Below are positions 1-3,777 of a stretch of 6,247 bases of DNA, piece after piece. The DNA comes from Bifidobacteriaceae bacterium (GTDB lineage: Bacteria > Actinomycetota > Actinomycetes > Actinomycetales > WQXJ01), in NCBI GenBank assembly GCA_031266115.1, contig JAISBQ010000185.1:1-6247 (forward strand), written 5' to 3'. The notes beneath the pieces were generated by a model, which was given only the letters and a program-made list of their open reading frames with translations, did no database searches and had not been told where the DNA came from. A program made the position numbers and the translations under genes. How positions within the stretch are numbered: the first letter of the stretch is position 1; every line of letters begins with the position of its first letter.

Positions 1-170
1 CGGGCCACCGAAAGCCCACGAGCTGGACCGTGATGGACCGACGGATTCCGGTGGGAAACCAACCATCCACCCTCCGGGAGGCCCGTCTCGGGTACCCACC
101 GGAAGTCCGGATCATAGAACGAGCATCCGTCCGGGCGTGTCGCCTTATAGTAGATTGTCTGTTCGCTCAT
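1..170 (-). CDS. Partial phage-type small protein (N-terminal part only)
   Basis: The reading frame starts at ATG 170..168 and runs open off the left edge, giving about 56 residues. The start is supported by a GGAG ribosome binding site about 8 nt upstream, inside the 22-nt gap after the preceding gene. The protein opens MSEQTIYYKATRPDGCSFYD and continues with a WVPETGLPEGGWLVSHR stretch. This resembles, from memory, the N-terminus of small actinophage and prophage proteins of the 'YYKxTRPDGTDFY...VxHP' type (DUF7666-like). That similarity is recognition, not a database result. Function unknown. It is probably the fifth gene of the minus-strand operon that begins with the HTH gene at 1263. 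It is too short to date for the window and was found by direct translation. Confidence 0.6.
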   Translation of the reverse strand, partial: MSEQTIYYKATRPDGCSFYDPDFRWVPETGLPEGGWLVSHRNPSVHHGPARGLSVA

Positions 171-192
171 GACACAAACTCCGATCCTCTAT

Positions 193-426
193 CTAGATGA
201 CTAGAACATTTCTCACACCCGCGGCGAGGCCATCATCGTCGGGCGGTGGGATCAGCTCGATCAGCGACCACGGGTCATCTACACCCATATCCATCGCGAC
301 CGCCCCGAAACGGAAGCCGGCCTCTGTGTCCAAGAACTCGCCATTCTGGTTGGCCCACAGGTCACCCAAATGCTCTTGCGCCCACAACAGGCCAGCCCTG
401 GTCAGATGCCAACGGGGGCCGCTCAC
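193..426 (-). CDS. Small hypothetical protein, 77 aa, paralog 3 of the operon family
   Basis: The start chosen is GTG 426..424, because it forms a GTGA overlap of 4 nt with the stop of the 106-aa gene; the longer frame up to 507 is an artefact of reading back into that gene. The protein begins with SGPRWHLTRAGLLWAQEHLG and ends at TAG 195..193. Its layout (LT-x2-GL-x-WA, LG-x-LWA, an E-A-G-F-R segment, then G-V-D-D-x-W-S-L) lines up with the 64-aa and 106-aa proteins encoded just upstream, so the three look like tandem paralogs. No known domain, signal peptide or membrane helix is seen. The Trp-rich N-terminus and acidic C-terminal half suggest a small soluble protein. Function unknown; co-expression with an HTH regulator suggests a phage or element accessory role. 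Confidence 0.65.
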   Translation of the reverse strand: MSGPRWHLTRAGLLWAQEHLGDLWANQNGEFLDTEAGFRFGAVAMDMGVDDPWSLIELIPPPDDDGLAAGVRNVLVI

Positions 427-743
427 GATTCCACCCCCTGTGAGGCGTGGTCGCCATGACCCGGAGGGCAGACGCACGATACTGTCGGGAACTGTCCGTG
501 CACGCACGGCGTGACGTGAGGCGTGTCCGGGAGACGATGCTTGGGCATCCGCCCGGTGGGCTTCAACGCGCCCCTGTTGAGCGTCAACGCGTCACTCACG
601 CCAGTCATGAAGGCCCGCACTGCGAGACGGAACGTCTCCGACCTGCTCATGGGCCGGCCATACTCGGCGCCCCACAGTTCCCCGTGACGCTCTCGCATCC
701 AAGTCAGATCATGCGCTGTCCGGCTCTGACGCTGGCGCCTCAT
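423..743 (-). CDS. Small hypothetical protein, 106 aa, with Cys/His-rich tail (paralog 2)
   Basis: Starts at ATG 743..741, overlapping the stop of the 64-aa gene by 4 nt (ATGA), and its own stop overlaps the next gene by 4 nt. Residues about 10-56 (HDLTWMRERHGELWGAEYG, then SRSETFRLAVRAFMTGVSD) match the layout of the 64- and 77-aa neighbours. The SRSETFRLAVRAF stretch looks like the first helix of a ribbon-helix-helix fold, but this is only suggestive. Residues 80-96 form a second module, C80-x-H82-x7-C90-x-C92-x3-H96, a possible metal-binding knuckle. The same tail is found at the end of the HTH protein m2 and, in weaker form, at the end of m1. Function unknown. It may be an operon-specific partner of the HTH regulator. 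Confidence 0.65.
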   Translation of the reverse strand: MRRQRQSRTAHDLTWMRERHGELWGAEYGRPMSRSETFRLAVRAFMTGVSDALTLNRGALKPTGRMPKHRLPDTPHVTPCVHGQFPTVSCVCPPGHGDHASQGVES

Positions 744-934
744 GACACCACCCCGACCGAGACTGGCTGGACGATAGAGAATGGCCTGGGGTGGCCCGAT
801 AAGCGGGCGGCGTCTACGAGGCGCCCCGCCTGCTCACCGGACAGTGGACGGAGCAATCGGGCAAGCCATCTGACGCCCAAGGTGTGAGCCCAATCGAGCC
901 CATCCGGCGTCAGGCACCACCAGCGGCCGCTCAT
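740..934 (-). CDS. Small hypothetical protein, 64 aa (paralog 1)
   Basis: ATG 934..932 is chosen because it overlaps the stop of the upstream HTH gene in an ATGA; the alternative start at 985 would run 51 nt back into that gene. The protein begins MSGRWWCLTPDGLDWAHTLG. It aligns by eye with the 77-aa protein at 193-426 (MSG, RW, LT, GL-x-W-A, LG, W, a Q/E-A-G segment, a late P-x-S) and more loosely with the 106-aa protein. It lacks the Cys/His tail. No membrane segment or catalytic motif is seen. It is the second gene of the minus-strand operon, and its stop TGA 742..740 overlaps the next start, so the genes are probably translationally coupled. Function unknown. Confidence 0.65.
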   Translation of the reverse strand: MSGRWWCLTPDGLDWAHTLGVRWLARLLRPLSGEQAGRLVDAARLSGHPRPFSIVQPVSVGVVS

Positions 935-1263
935 GACACCATCGCCCGCGGGCCAGGCATGGACGGCACGTTCGCGCAGACGCACTGGGTCCCAACCGGC
1001 CTGTGGTTACACCACGAAGAGTGAGGCTGGGGCGGCGGCTCGGGCGGCGTGTCAGACAGGAGGTCGAGGGTGGTGGTTCCGAGAGCCTCGGCGATACACG
1101 CCAGCTCAACGAGGTTGAGTGAACGCAGCCCGCGGAGGCAGCGAATCAGCGTGGTGCGCGGAATGCACGCGGAGTCGGCGAGCCTGCTGACTGACAGTCC
1201 GACTCTCCTGCGCTCATCCTCCACTCGGGCCGCAATCCGCTGTGGGATAGCTGAGATGTCCAT
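931..1263 (-). CDS. XRE-like HTH regulator with Cys/His tail (m1), 110 aa
   Basis: Start ATG 1263..1261, giving MDISAIPQRI. The frame is open further upstream, but a strong promoter (TGGACA, 17 nt, TATCCT) lies 6 nt before this ATG, so the transcript is probably leaderless. Residues about 10-70 form an HTH of the XRE/cro-like type: VGLSVSRLADSACIPRTTLI holds the HTH pair, and a helical stretch IAEALGTTTLDLLS follows. A Pro-rich linker (residues 73-79) leads to a tail with C85-x-H87-x6-C94-x-C96. The gene is the first of the minus-strand operon and is divergent from gene A. Its nearest paralog is m2 at 1943-2266; a 40-nt stretch of the two genes differs at one base. It is likely a DNA-binding repressor acting on the palindromic 119-bp divergent region, which is inference. 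Confidence 0.75.
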   Translation of the reverse strand: MDISAIPQRIAARVEDERRRVGLSVSRLADSACIPRTTLIRCLRGLRSLNLVELACIAEALGTTTLDLLSDTPPEPPPQPHSSWCNHRPVGTQCVCANVPSMPGPRAMVS

Positions 1264-1269
1264 ATGGAT

Positions 1270-1298
1270 AGGATACGGCCCGGACGGACGGGTGTCCA
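1270..1298 (-). promoter_or_regulatory. Promoter of m1 operon (leaderless)
   Basis: On the minus strand, -35 TGGACA (1298..1293), a 17-nt spacer and -10 TATCCT (1275..1270) lie 6 nt upstream of ATG 1263. The -35 matches 5 of 6 consensus positions. The geometry places the transcription start at or next to the A of the start codon, and no Shine-Dalgarno is present. Confidence 0.65.
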
Positions 1299-1313
1299 GC
1301 TGGCCGGGGTGCA

Positions 1314-1331
1314 CGTCCGTCCGGACGGACG
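1314..1331. promoter_or_regulatory. 18-bp perfect palindrome, candidate operator
   Basis: CGTCCGTCCGGACGGACG is its own reverse complement. Its centre (1322.5) is exactly midway between the divergent starts of m1 (1263) and A (1382). Partial copies flank it: CCGGACGGACGG at 1280-1291, within the m1 promoter spacer, and the palindrome GTCCGGAC at 1356-1363, just before the -10 of gene A. A shared operator read by m1, A or both is the natural reading, but it is inferred. Confidence 0.5.
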
Positions 1332-1369
1332 CGCACCGACGTGCGACGCGGTCATGTCCGGACGGGTGG

Positions 1370-1375
1370 TACCAT
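1370..1375 (+). promoter_or_regulatory. -10 box of gene A (leaderless)
   Basis: TACCAT sits 6 nt before ATG 1382, with no Shine-Dalgarno in between. No convincing -35 is seen at 16-18 nt spacing, so the promoter may need an activator or rely on the -10. The flanking bases GGTACCATGCCCAC recur closely upstream of gene C. Confidence 0.5.
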
Positions 1376-1381
1376 GCCCAC

Positions 1382-1663
1382 ATGGACATTCGCAAAGACG
1401 CGGAGCGGTGGACGGTGCTCCTAGGACTAGAGATCAAGGGGGCGCTCAGTGCCCACGGCGTTCTCCAATCTGACCTTGTCTCCGAGCTGGGAATTAGCGA
1501 CGTGACGCTGAGCAGGTGGCTCAATGGCCACAGGCCGATGCAGGCGTGGGCGGTCATCGCAATCGCATGGAAGATCGACGAGCCAATCTCAGAGCTGTTC
1601 GCGCGGGCCGACCGCCGCCTCGCTGTCGAACATGCAGCCTCACGCCATCAGGGAAGTCCATGA
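1382..1663 (+). CDS. Small XRE-like HTH regulator (A), 93 aa
   Basis: ATG 1382 is chosen over upstream in-frame codons because of the adjacent -10 box and the conserved MDIRKDAERW start shared with gene D. Residues 27-50 form the HTH: LQSDLVSELG, a turn, then SDVTLSRWLNGH with the recognition helix. The rest (RPMQAWAVIAIAW, then EPISELFARADRRLA) is helical and very like D and, more distantly, B. At 93 aa it is a single-domain DNA-binding protein with no visible effector domain. It is divergent from m1 and overlaps gene B by ATGA (1660-1663), so A and B are probably coupled. The likely role is a Cro/CI-type phage or element regulator; the target is not proven. Confidence 0.75.
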   Translation: MDIRKDAERWTVLLGLEIKGALSAHGVLQSDLVSELGISDVTLSRWLNGHRPMQAWAVIAIAWKIDEPISELFARADRRLAVEHAASRHQGSP

Positions 1664-1968
1664 GTACGCGATCTGACTCTGAGTCATGGGCCGTAATCCT
1701 CGGCTCGGAGCTTCGGGGAGCAATCGCGGCGCACGGCAGGACCATCGGCGATATCGCCGACGCACTGGAGATAGAGCGCGCGACGCTCAGTAGATGGCTA
1801 CACGGAAGGCGACCCATGCAGGCGTGGGTGGTGGAAGGCATCGCGATAGAGATCGGAGAAGCGGTCGCCGAGCTTGTCGCCCGCGCTGACAGGAGGTACG
1901 GAGCTGATCGTCGCCAACGGGAGGACCCTCGGGGGCGCCTCACTACCTCACCCCCTGTGGGACGGTGA
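1660..1968 (+). CDS. Small XRE-like HTH regulator (B), 102 aa
   Basis: Starts at ATG 1660, inside the ATGA overlap with gene A; the frame is open upstream only because it reads through A. It is the same family as A and D: SWAVILGSELRGAIAAHG, then HTH residues 28-50 ending ATLSRWLHGR, then RPMQAW and ELVARADRR. The tail EDPRGRLTTSPP resembles the tail of D (DPRGRGPLTIPPP). The last 26 nt overlap, tail to tail, the 3' end of the minus-strand gene m2 (1943-1968). B has no promoter of its own that I can see, so A and B probably share a transcript. Two adjacent coupled HTH paralogs may form heterodimers or reflect a recent duplication. Confidence 0.72.
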   Translation: MSTRSDSESWAVILGSELRGAIAAHGRTIGDIADALEIERATLSRWLHGRRPMQAWVVEGIAIEIGEAVAELVARADRRYGADRRQREDPRGRLTTSPPVGR

Positions 1969-2266
1969 AGCCATGCCCAAGCGGACAACGACACCCCTGA
2001 CGCGCAGGATGCGAGCACGGAGCGGGTTGGGGCGGAAGGGGCAGGGGTGGCGTGTTGGACAGGAGGTCGAGGGGGGTGGTTCCGAGAGCCTCGGCGAGCG
2101 CGTCAACCTCGCGGACAGTGAGTAGCCCCCCGTTTCCAGGAATCAGCTTGCGGTGAAGGGTGGTCAATGCGATGCCTGACCTGCGAGAAACCTCCCGGAG
2201 AGGCACCCCGAGAGAGTTCATCCTCTGCCTGGTCTGGATCGCCAAGCGTGTACCAGTGGGTTCCAT
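1943..2266 (-). CDS. XRE-like HTH regulator with Cys/His tail (m2), 107 aa
   Basis: ATG 2266..2264 (MEPTGTRLAI) is chosen over GTG 2275, since that GTG overlaps the -10 box TAGCGT. The protein has an HTH at about residues 20-43 (VPLREVSRRSGIALTTLHRK), then a helix LAEALGTTPLDLLSNTPP nearly identical to m1, a Pro-rich linker, and C84-x-H86-x5-C92-x-C94-x3-H98. The final residues (CPLGHG...PQGV) match the end of the 106-aa protein (CPPGHG...SQGV), also at DNA level. It is divergent from gene C and convergent with B, overlapping it by 26 nt. Unlike m1 it has no downstream operon: only a decayed copy of the next gene's start remains at about 1928-1945. It probably derives from an m1-like module that lost its partner genes. 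Confidence 0.72.
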   Translation of the reverse strand: MEPTGTRLAIQTRQRMNSLGVPLREVSRRSGIALTTLHRKLIPGNGGLLTVREVDALAEALGTTPLDLLSNTPPLPLPPQPAPCSHPARQGCRCPLGHGFTVPQGVR

Positions 2267-2273
2267 ACGGAGC

Positions 2274-2303
2274 ACGCTAGTGCCTGGACGTAGACTCCGT
2301 CAA
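2274..2303 (-). promoter_or_regulatory. Promoter of m2 (leaderless)
   Basis: On the minus strand, TTGACG (2303..2298, 5 of 6 to consensus), an 18-nt spacer and TAGCGT (2279..2274) lie 7 nt before ATG 2266. No ribosome binding site is seen. Confidence 0.6.
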
Positions 2304-2315
2304 GGACCATGGTCC
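2304..2315. promoter_or_regulatory. 12-bp perfect palindrome, candidate operator
   Basis: GGACCATGGTCC is a perfect palindrome near the middle (2309.5 against 2314) of the m2/C divergent region and directly abuts the m2 -35 hexamer. Its placement mirrors that of the 1314-1331 palindrome in the m1/A region, though its sequence differs. Confidence 0.4.
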
Positions 2316-2324
2316 CGCGGCGTG

Positions 2325-2354
2325 TTCCAAGGGTGTCGAATTGGGGGGTACTAT
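2325..2354 (+). promoter_or_regulatory. Promoter of gene C (leaderless)
   Basis: TACTAT (2349-2354) lies 7 nt before GTG 2362, within GGTACTATGCCCC, which closely resembles the gene A promoter. A weak -35, TTCCAA (2325-2330), is at 18-nt spacing. Confidence 0.5.
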
Positions 2355-2361
2355 GCCCCAT

Positions 2362-2637
2362 GTGGACATTAACCAAGCAACGGCGCTTGCCCTCCGAGCC
2401 GAGCGCGCGATCTCCGGCATGACACTGAGGGACCTGGCCAGGGCATCCGGAGTCCCGCGCTCAACCCTGGTTCGCGTACTCGACGCAAGTCGTGAGATAC
2501 GGGTGACCACCGTGGACCAGCTCGCCGAGGCGATGGGCATTCCGGCCCTCACGATCCATGAGCGCGCATATGAGCTGATGAGAAGGGAGGGTGGCGCAGC
2601 AAGGCCCCCTACCGCGAAGGGCGCCGAGTCCGCCTGA
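2362..2637 (+). CDS. Small XRE-like HTH regulator (C), 91 aa
   Basis: GTG 2362 is preferred. Aligned with gene A, GTGGACATT occupies the place of ATGGACATT after a near-identical -10 region, and it yields the same MDI start. The in-frame ATG 2353 overlaps the -10 box and TTG 2341 lies before it. Residues 18-42 form the HTH (ISGMTLRDLARASGVPRSTL), followed by a cro/CI-like helical core (DQLAEAMGIPALTIHERAYE). It resembles m1 and m2 more than A, B or D, but lacks the Cys/His tail. The reading frame stops at TGA 2635-2637, inside a segment whose alternative frame encodes a peptide conserved after gene E. It probably forms a divergent regulatory pair with m2. Confidence 0.72.
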   Translation: MDINQATALALRAERAISGMTLRDLARASGVPRSTLVRVLDASREIRVTTVDQLAEAMGIPALTIHERAYELMRREGGAARPPTAKGAESA

Positions 2638-2675
2638 CCCTGATCCGCGGTGGACTGGACGAGGGCTACGAGTAG
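2622..2675 (+). other. Conserved peptide tail in alternative frame, copy 1
   Basis: In the frame ending at TAG 2673-2675 this segment reads RRVRLTLIRGGLDEGYE. The first 13 residues are identical to those encoded at 3517-3555, and most nucleotide differences are synonymous third-position changes. The frame overlaps the end of gene C in another phase. It has no ATG, GTG, TTG or CTG between its upstream stop at 2571 and this segment, so it may be a displaced C-terminus after a frameshift, or be reached by frameshifting. Confidence 0.5.
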
Positions 2676-2682
2676 GCCCTCG
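2660..2682 (+). terminator. Possible hairpin terminator after gene C
   Basis: CGAGGGC (2660-2666) and GCCCTCG (2676-2682) form a 7-bp stem with a 9-nt loop. No T-run follows, so termination is uncertain. It lies between the end of C and the promoter of D. Confidence 0.3.
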
Positions 2683-2716
2683 ATCCGAGTTGCTGCCTGA
2701 CGGCCTGCGTCTGATG

Positions 2717-2722
2717 TAGCGT
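2717..2722 (+). promoter_or_regulatory. -10 box of gene D (leaderless)
   Basis: TAGCGT, identical to the m2 -10 box, lies 6 nt before ATG 2729. No clear -35 is seen at 16-18 nt. There is no Shine-Dalgarno. Confidence 0.5.
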
Positions 2723-2728
2723 CCCCAC

Positions 2729-3088
2729 ATGGACATTCGCAAGGATGCGGAACGATGGGCAGCCCTACTCGGCGCCGAGATCAGGGGAGCGCTCAGCGCC
2801 TACGGCGTGCAGCAGTCAGAGGTAGCGGAGCAGATGGGGATAGGGGAGGCCACGCTGAGTCGATGGCTCAACGGGCATCGGCCAATGCCAGCGTGGGCGC
2901 TAGTCGCCGTCGCATGGCGCCTCGGCGAGCCGATCTCGGAGCTGTTCGCCCGCGCAGATCGGCGCCTGGCTGCCGAGCACGCGGTCGTGGACCCTCGGGG
3001 ACGGGGACCGCTTACGATCCCACCCCCATGGCCCGGACGTGGAACCAAAACGGAGACGCGTGTTGCGCGCGATTCACAACATAGCTAG
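2729..3088 (+). CDS. Small XRE-like HTH regulator (D), 119 aa
   Basis: Starts at ATG 2729, 6 nt after the -10 box, with the MDIRKDAERW start shared with A. Across the first 85 residues it is a close paralog of A: HTH at 27-50 ending ATLSRWLNGH, then RPMPAWALVAVAW and EPISELFARADRRLA. It differs at the C-terminus: from residue 88 on, DPRGRGPLTIPPP and about 19 further residues replace the short tail of A. The DNA for this tail matches, in antisense, the start of the 77-aa gene at 415-440. The tail therefore looks like read-through into a decayed neighbour rather than a folded domain. Its stop TAG 3086-3088 lies inside the -10 box of gene E. Confidence 0.73.
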   Translation: MDIRKDAERWAALLGAEIRGALSAYGVQQSEVAEQMGIGEATLSRWLNGHRPMPAWALVAVAWRLGEPISELFARADRRLAAEHAVVDPRGRGPLTIPPPWPGRGTKTETRVARDSQHS

Positions 3089-3091
3089 TCT
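3063..3091 (+). promoter_or_regulatory. Promoter of gene E (leaderless)
   Basis: TTGCGC (3063-3068), a 17-nt spacer and TAGTCT (3086-3091) lie 7 nt before ATG 3099. The -10 overlaps the stop codon of gene D. No ribosome binding site precedes the ATG. Confidence 0.55.
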
Positions 3092-3098
3092 GACCTGC

Positions 3099-3518
3099 AT
3101 GACTCCACGCCGCAACACACAACACGGGACATTCGGGAAGCTTGGAACACGGCAAGAGCGCTTGTCGTGGGGGCCGAGAGTGCGCGAAGAGCGCAAGCGG
3201 CAAGGCCAGACACAAGCTGAACTCGCAGCCCAGGCGTGTGTTTCTGCGAACACGGTGTCGAACCTAGAAGGGGGCAAGTTCGCTCCACAGGAGGACGTGC
3301 TCCGGAGGATCCTTGACGCACTAGGCCTCCTGACGCCACGGGGCGACTCGTGGACAAGTGAGCAGTGGGCGGTTGCTGAGATGGTAGTAGCGCTCTACGC
3401 GAGCATTCCGGACTCACGTAAGGCCGAGGCGTCACAAGCGCTGGCCGGCGCGCTTGCGTCCTTCATCGGGGCACCTGGTGCCTTTCAACGCTATTCGGGC
3501 GCCTCAGAGTCAGTGTAG
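3099..3518 (+). CDS. XRE family HTH repressor-like protein (E), 139 aa
   Basis: ATG 3099 is chosen because a promoter lies 7 nt upstream and no Shine-Dalgarno supports the in-frame codon at 3039, which falls inside gene D. Residues 26-76 are a canonical HTH_3/XRE domain: RVREERKRQGQTQAELAAQA, VSANTVSNLEGGK as turn and recognition helix, then EDVLRRILDALGL. This is the most typical phage-repressor-like protein here. Residues 87-125 (EQWAVAEMVVALYASIPDS, then EASQALAGALASFIG) are helical and could mediate dimerisation; no peptidase or signal-binding motif is seen. The TAG stop lies just before a second copy of the conserved out-of-frame peptide. It is likely an element-encoded transcriptional regulator whose targets are unknown. 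Confidence 0.78.
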   Translation: MTPRRNTQHGTFGKLGTRQERLSWGPRVREERKRQGQTQAELAAQACVSANTVSNLEGGKFAPQEDVLRRILDALGLLTPRGDSWTSEQWAVAEMVVALYASIPDSRKAEASQALAGALASFIGAPGAFQRYSGASESV

Positions 3519-3564
3519 GCGCGTCCGCCTGACGCTCATCCGAGGGGGCCTAGACAGTAAGTAG
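3514..3564 (+). other. Conserved peptide tail in alternative frame, copy 2
   Basis: The frame ending at TAG 3562-3564 reads CRRVRLTLIRGGLDSK, sharing 13 identical residues with the copy at 2622-2675. It overlaps the end of gene E in the +1 phase. Here a small independent frame from GTG 3478 is possible (28 codons). It could be a decayed C-terminus or a tiny gene. Confidence 0.45.
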
Positions 3565-3613
3565 GGGTGACCAAACTGCGTTTTCTGGAAGTGCAAACGT
3601 TTACAATCACCGG

Positions 3614-3636
3614 ACGATAGGGTGCTTGCCTATCGT
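3614..3636. repeat. Perfect inverted repeat, 8-bp stem
   Basis: ACGATAGG (3614-3621) and CCTATCGT (3629-3636) are separated by 7 nt. No T-run follows on the plus strand, so a classic terminator is unlikely. It lies in the gene-free stretch 3519-3777, after the palindrome AAACGTTT at 3595-3602. A protein-binding site or a hairpin in the 3' region of gene E is possible. Confidence 0.4.
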
Positions 3637-3738
3637 GGCGGGACACCGCGGCCACGGCAGTGCGAGCTACGCTGGAGCGTTCGGCCGCTCGCCATCGGGC
3701 CGAGATGGGGACAGCGCGACAGTGAGCGGCCGAGCACC

Positions 3739-3769
3739 TTCCCAAAATCGGCGGGGGGGGGGGTACCCT
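3739..3769 (+). promoter_or_regulatory. Promoter with 11-G tract ahead of membrane protein operon
   Basis: A -35-like TTCCCA (3739-3744, 4 of 6 to consensus), a 19-nt spacer containing eleven consecutive G (3753-3763), and -10 TACCCT (3764-3769) lie 8 nt before ATG 3778. Loss of two G would bring the spacer to 17 nt. The geometry is that of a slipped-strand phase-variable promoter. The -35 assignment is tentative; the G-run and the -10 are seen directly. Confidence 0.5.
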
Positions 3770-3777
3770 CCAGTGCC

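Noticed and set aside
197..514. Plus-strand frame of 105 codons
   Set aside because: Antisense to the coupled minus-strand operon. Its similarity to the tail of gene D (GPLTIPPP) is explained by D's tail being antisense of the same junction sequence.
447..887. Plus-strand frame of 146 codons
   Set aside because: Fully antisense to two genes fixed by 4-nt overlaps; composition rich in Arg, Pro and His, typical of shadow frames in GC-rich DNA.
1972..2125. Plus-strand continuation after gene B (MPKRTTTPLTRR...)
   Set aside because: Antisense to m2, low complexity and Gly/Arg-rich, no domain. The GTGA at the B stop leads only to an 11-codon frame.
2341..2361. TTG 2341 or ATG 2353 as start of gene C
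   Set aside because: TTG 2341 lies upstream of the -10 box, and ATG 2353 overlaps it. GTG 2362 aligns with the start of gene A.
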